Source of the DNA: Tubulanus polymorphus
Lineage: Eukaryota; Nemertea; Palaeonemertea; Tubulaniformes; Tubulanidae
DNA length: 64,000 nt
Assembly (NCBI RefSeq): GCF_964204645.1
Contig: NC_134030.1
Location: forward strand, 14,786,447-14,850,446
Direction of reading: 5' to 3'
Shown here: positions 61,201 to 64,000 of the stretch, piece after piece
Layout: each line of letters starts with the position of its first letter
Position numbering within the stretch: position 1 is the stretch's first letter
Translations under genes and position numbers: made by a program
Notes under the pieces: generated by a model
Database searches by the model: none
The model's input: the letters and a program-made list of their open reading frames with translations, nothing else
Told to the model about the DNA's origin: nothing

Positions 61201-63714
61201 ATCTATGGAATTTCCCGGTAAATGGACCAATCAGCGAACACGTAGCGAAAACGGAAGTATTGTCGCGTGTTGATATATGACGTCATTCGCAAAAACGCCG
61301 GTAATGAAATCGCGCGTCGTGAGGCCAGGGGGCAGGTGGAAGCGAGTTTGGGAGCGATACTGGTCTCCTGGCAAGCGAGGATGCCTACCCGGGAACGAAA
61401 GACACTCCAAGACTCCTTCCTTGAAGAGATTGTAGAAATATGGCACCCAATCGTAGTAATGCTAAGTACAGTATACTATGACGGTTGAACCTTTATTCAC
61501 ACCAAAATAGAATCAAAGTAGTCATAAGTTCCATGATAGCACTTAATTTGGGTTATCAGGTTCAGCCTTACTAGCTGTACTTTCATTCAGCTACTACTTT
61601 TGTATGAGACTTGGCAATGATAAGTTGGAAGAAATCACCAAATATAAGAAAAAATATTGAGAATTAATATTACTGTAATTAAGAATTTATTCAAATGAAG
61701 TGATAATTTCATTGTTAGATCGTACCGGTATATGCGCATAAAACAAAAAACACATCTAACAATCCACGCAATCCGCAATCGATCAAGTCGAACATGACGA
61801 CGACCTCAAGGCATGTCTCTGTAACCGAAGGTAGAGTCTAAAAGACGGTTCAGGACTCGGCAGCGGACACCGGCCCGGAAAGAATTTCAAAACGTGTATT
61901 GTCGGTACCTAGCACGATTTCAGCGTTTTTCGGGAATTCCCTGAAATTTCGGCGTTTTTCGGAAATTCCCTGAAATTTCAGCGTTTTTATTTCAGCGTTT
62001 CAGCTTTTCAGTGTTTCAGCTTTTTCAGCGAAGTTCAGGAACCGGCCTTACTCGGACATGGCCAACTTGGACAAAAAAAGAAATTTTCCAATTCCTTACT
62101 CGGACTTCGCTTACCTCGAACTAAATTTGCCAATCCCAGTTTGTGCGTGTTAGACAAGGTTTTACTGTACATTGTATGTATTTTTCCATGATGATGATCC
62201 ATGAAATTATACGGCCAAGATTACCAGTACTCACTTTCATCAGATGTAACATATCGGAATCCAGAACTTGTTCCGCAAGGTAGTTCCTCATTTTTTCATT
62301 TTGATCTGGATTGATGTGTTTTTCTGTCAGTTTTCGGTGGATCCGTAGGGAATTGTTGTTAGTATCCCACTCATGGGCTGCTGCCCAGTGTTTCCATAGT
62401 ATATCTCGATTGCCGACGTTCAGAAGTCTAGTGTGGAATTTTTGATGACCACTTTTCAGAACATTGTTGCGGATCTTTTTAAACAGATGCTAGGATAGAT
62501 AAATAACACCGTTATTAGTACTTGAAATCCCCTCAGGTGAGAGAGCAGTGAAAACTGGTAAGTACCCTAGTAAATAACTTGTTTCATTTATCCAGATAAA
62601 AGTTAATTTGTTTTGTTTTTTCTTTAATTTACAGCTCTTACCGATGGGTCCATTAGAAGAGGAAGTGGCTTATGTCCGAAAGGATTTAAAGTCGTAAACT
62701 TTCCCTCGATAGGGAGCATCATTTTCATCAATGTGCGATTACATTGCGCTCCATCCATACACATGTATGTCACCTGAAAAGTTACCATACAGCTTTTCAA
62801 TATTTTTATACATTTACCGGGTGATATTTTAGGATGTATTATAATCTACCTCGAAACCCCAATTCCCTAGTTCGCAAATCATTTCAGATAAGATCATATA
62901 GAGTTCAGCAGCACTAGCTTGATCAGTTGGATAACTAGCAATTGGAAATCGGAAGCCAGTGTTTCCCATGAATGTGAGCTGCAGGACGTGGTTTGCAATT
63001 TTAGGCTCGTACTTTCCTACAATGGTAAAAAACTATATTTTACAGAATATGGTGGTGGATTGGACACGCAGCAGTTGGTGTGTTTGAGGATTTAAGCAGA
63101 AGAAATTTTAATGGGAAACATTTCAGGGAATTACCTGCCAGGAGCGCCCTTAAATGATTTCCAGCATCGCCCATATCAACGAACCCTTGAAGTATAGCGC
63201 GGCCATTTTTGTAAGTAATTTGTAGGTCTTCCTATTTAAAAAAAATGAAATGTAAACAAGTGGTATCATTTTTAACCCATTAGCACTCAGGAATTGCACT
63301 ATGTTCTGTCTATAACTCCTCAGAAAATTCAAGGGAAAATCCAAATTCATCACGATACAGAATAGCTCATTATGACATTGATTGAATATTCCTGTGGTAT
63401 TTCTTTTGATAGATTTTGTCTATTCAATATTTTTGTCAATGTTTCATTTTAGGCGTGGATCTTGATTCAGTACCTGTATTGACATTTCATCGAAGATGAG
63501 ACCGCCACGTTTTGCTTCATCCGGTAGACGTAATCGTTCGCTTTCTTGAGAAAGCCCCATCAACAGAACGGTGTTGTATCCAGTGCCATGGCTAACTTGG
63601 CTTTTATAATAATGTAACAGCCGTCCGGATGGCAGTCGGAACATGCTACTTGCTTTCATGTCGGCAAACGCTTTAGGCGACTGACACCAAAGTCTGAGAC
63701 AAAACGCGATAAGT
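58254..63714 (-). CDS. P-element-type (THAP9-like) transposase, multi-exon, 5' end outside window
   Basis: Six minus-strand exons with canonical splice sites are visible: 63714-63474 (GGLIFDEMSIQ, first catalytic-type aspartate), 63231-63135 (GFVDMGDAGNHLRALL), 63016-62850 (NTGFRFPIASYPTDQASAAE), 62773-62642 (VTYMCMDGAQCNR), 62489-62235 (HLFKKIRNNVL, DILWKHWAAAHEWD, KLTEKHINP) and 58805-58254. The last exon ends with SDVAENWFCQQRAK and NDNPNYGQY, the C-terminal glutamate-containing region of P-element transposases. No stop or frameshift was seen in these exons, so the gene may be intact. The THAP DNA-binding start would lie to the right of the window. The intron at 58806-62234 contains a 2.66-kb transposon. 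The gene converges on the Pif1-like gene 0.8 kb to its left. Confidence 0.82.
59051..59270. mobile_element. MITE with TTATTACGTACGCA termini, copy 2, G-rich
   Basis: AGGGGTCAT and TTTATTACGTACGCATTAGG at the left are mirrored at the right end (CCTAATGCGTACGTATTAAA, ATGACCCCT). The interior starts with a run of GGGG blocks (59081-59108) and ends with the matching CCCC blocks. It lies in an intron of the P-type transposase gene. Confidence 0.8.
59631..59942 (+). CDS. ORF inside the 2.66-kb transposon, unknown product
   Basis: A 103-codon frame begins just inside the left terminal repeat (MEYTSRGPLVEQINSLEIRI ... KHYAQYSKNMVYFYRSC ... HVDGRRTMVFSEGGKLNLTA). The composition looks protein-like and the product is soluble. 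It could be a captured host gene fragment or the last piece of the element's own gene. No domain was recognised. Confidence 0.35.
   Translation: MEYTSRGPLVEQINSLEIRIFNAYRQHDEENPFTNRASQLKHYAQYSKNMVYFYRSCIKQDYKQLFFCQHVDGRRTMVFSEGGKLNLTASYINDAAFGQKGSN
59943..61068. other. Interior of the 2.66-kb transposon
   Basis: No coding sequence was recognised here; a poly-T run lies near 60105. Confidence 0.35.
61069..61385 (-). repeat. Dispersed repeat with tRNA-like B-box, copy 3
   Basis: This is the reverse complement of the family at 27468-27820 (GGATTCGAACCCACT near 61086; CCAATCACAGCGCTTGTTACAA; ATGACGTCATTCGC). It is nested inside the 2.66-kb transposon. Confidence 0.72.
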
Positions 63715-63760
63715 CTGAAATGTAAACAAGATTGATTGTAAATAGAAATAAGTTTCGCTT

Positions 63761-63930
63761 TGGGATCATTCATTTATTACGTAAACATAAAATTTGACTT
63801 TTTCAACCCCCTCTGTACACAAATCGGCCATTTTTTCATGTATATTTAGCATTGCAGTACGCAATTGCACTTACCCCTCCCCCTCCTCTAGTGCGTACGT
63901 AATAAATGAATGACCACTATTGCAGCTATC
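63761..63930. mobile_element. MITE with TTATTACGTACGCA termini, copy 3
   Basis: GGGATCATTCATTTATTACG at the left and CGTACGTAATAAATGAATGA at the right bracket about 120 bp ending in CCCCTCCCCCTCC. It lies upstream of the last visible exon of the P-type transposase gene, in its next intron. Confidence 0.78.
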
Positions 63931-64000
63931 AATCTTGATCTATGTAGTCCCACAGTAGTCGATTAAAGTCATACTTAAAACATTGACAAAATTAGTTTCA

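Larger units (their letters stand above)
59384..62044. mobile_element. 2,661-bp DNA transposon with 234-bp terminal inverted repeats and 9-bp target duplication
   Basis: The arms 59384-59617 and 61811-62044 are near-exact inverted copies starting CGGTTCCTGAACTTCGC. GCCTTACTC occurs on both sides (59375-59383 and 62045-62053). Long terminal repeats plus a 9-bp duplication fit Mutator-like elements best; Merlin (8-9 bp) is an alternative. The interior has no transposase; it holds an open frame at 59631-59942 and a copy of the B-box repeat, so it is non-autonomous. Confidence 0.88.

Overview
This window is animal genomic DNA, probably from an aquatic invertebrate. The evidence is introns with GT-AG boundaries, an intron-rich P-type transposase, a LINE, several MITE families, tRNA-like SINE repeats, and exons that resemble the SR-rich tail of cyclophilin G. 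I cannot fix the phylum from sequence alone. No rRNA, intact tRNA gene or CRISPR array was seen.

Left third (1-23 kb). Four phase-compatible plus-strand exons (about 1.5, 5.1, 16.3 and 16.5 kb) look like the post-cyclophilin part of a PPIG-like gene. Its introns are packed with mobile DNA: an AT-rich Polinton-like fragment with an HNH endonuclease pseudogene (2.7-4.4 kb), a BED-type zinc-finger ORF, an inverted SINE pair, a 1,002-bp piggyBac-type element with perfect TTAA flanks (8.7-9.7 kb), and a second Polinton-like fragment (12.2-15.0 kb). Beyond the gene lie tandem repeats and a decayed transposase-like gene (18.9-21.5 kb).

Middle (23-47 kb). A 5'-truncated LINE (24.25-27.4 kb) sits inside a repeat whose uninterrupted paralogue lies just to its left. 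After a MITE and an intron-containing Ulp1-like protease remnant (30.3-31.0 kb) comes the main Polinton/Maverick-like element (about 31.3-46.8 kb). It has a plus-strand block (protein-primed family B polymerase, a 117-aa protein, a penton-like protein) converging on a minus-strand block (a 121-aa membrane protein, retroviral-type integrase, two small membrane proteins, a conserved large protein, a coiled-coil/membrane protein, major capsid protein, a zinc-finger protein). Most large genes carry frameshifts or stops, one is split by a 2.2-kb repeat insertion, and the right end is cut off. No packaging ATPase is visible, and no protease inside the element.

Right third (47-64 kb). Two truncated Merlin/ISXO2-type transposase copies flank a spliced DUF3987-type ATPase gene and a 50-bp tandem array. 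Next come a 35-bp tandem array, a 1,065-aa Pif1-family helicase with SAP-like and PHD-like C-terminal modules, and a multi-exon P-element-type transposase on the opposite strand. An intron of the last holds a 2,661-bp element with 234-bp terminal inverted repeats and a 9-bp target duplication. DUF3987 protein, Pif1-SAP-PHD helicase and P-type transposase together are the best candidate here for an undescribed large transposon system, although their linkage in one mobile unit is inference.
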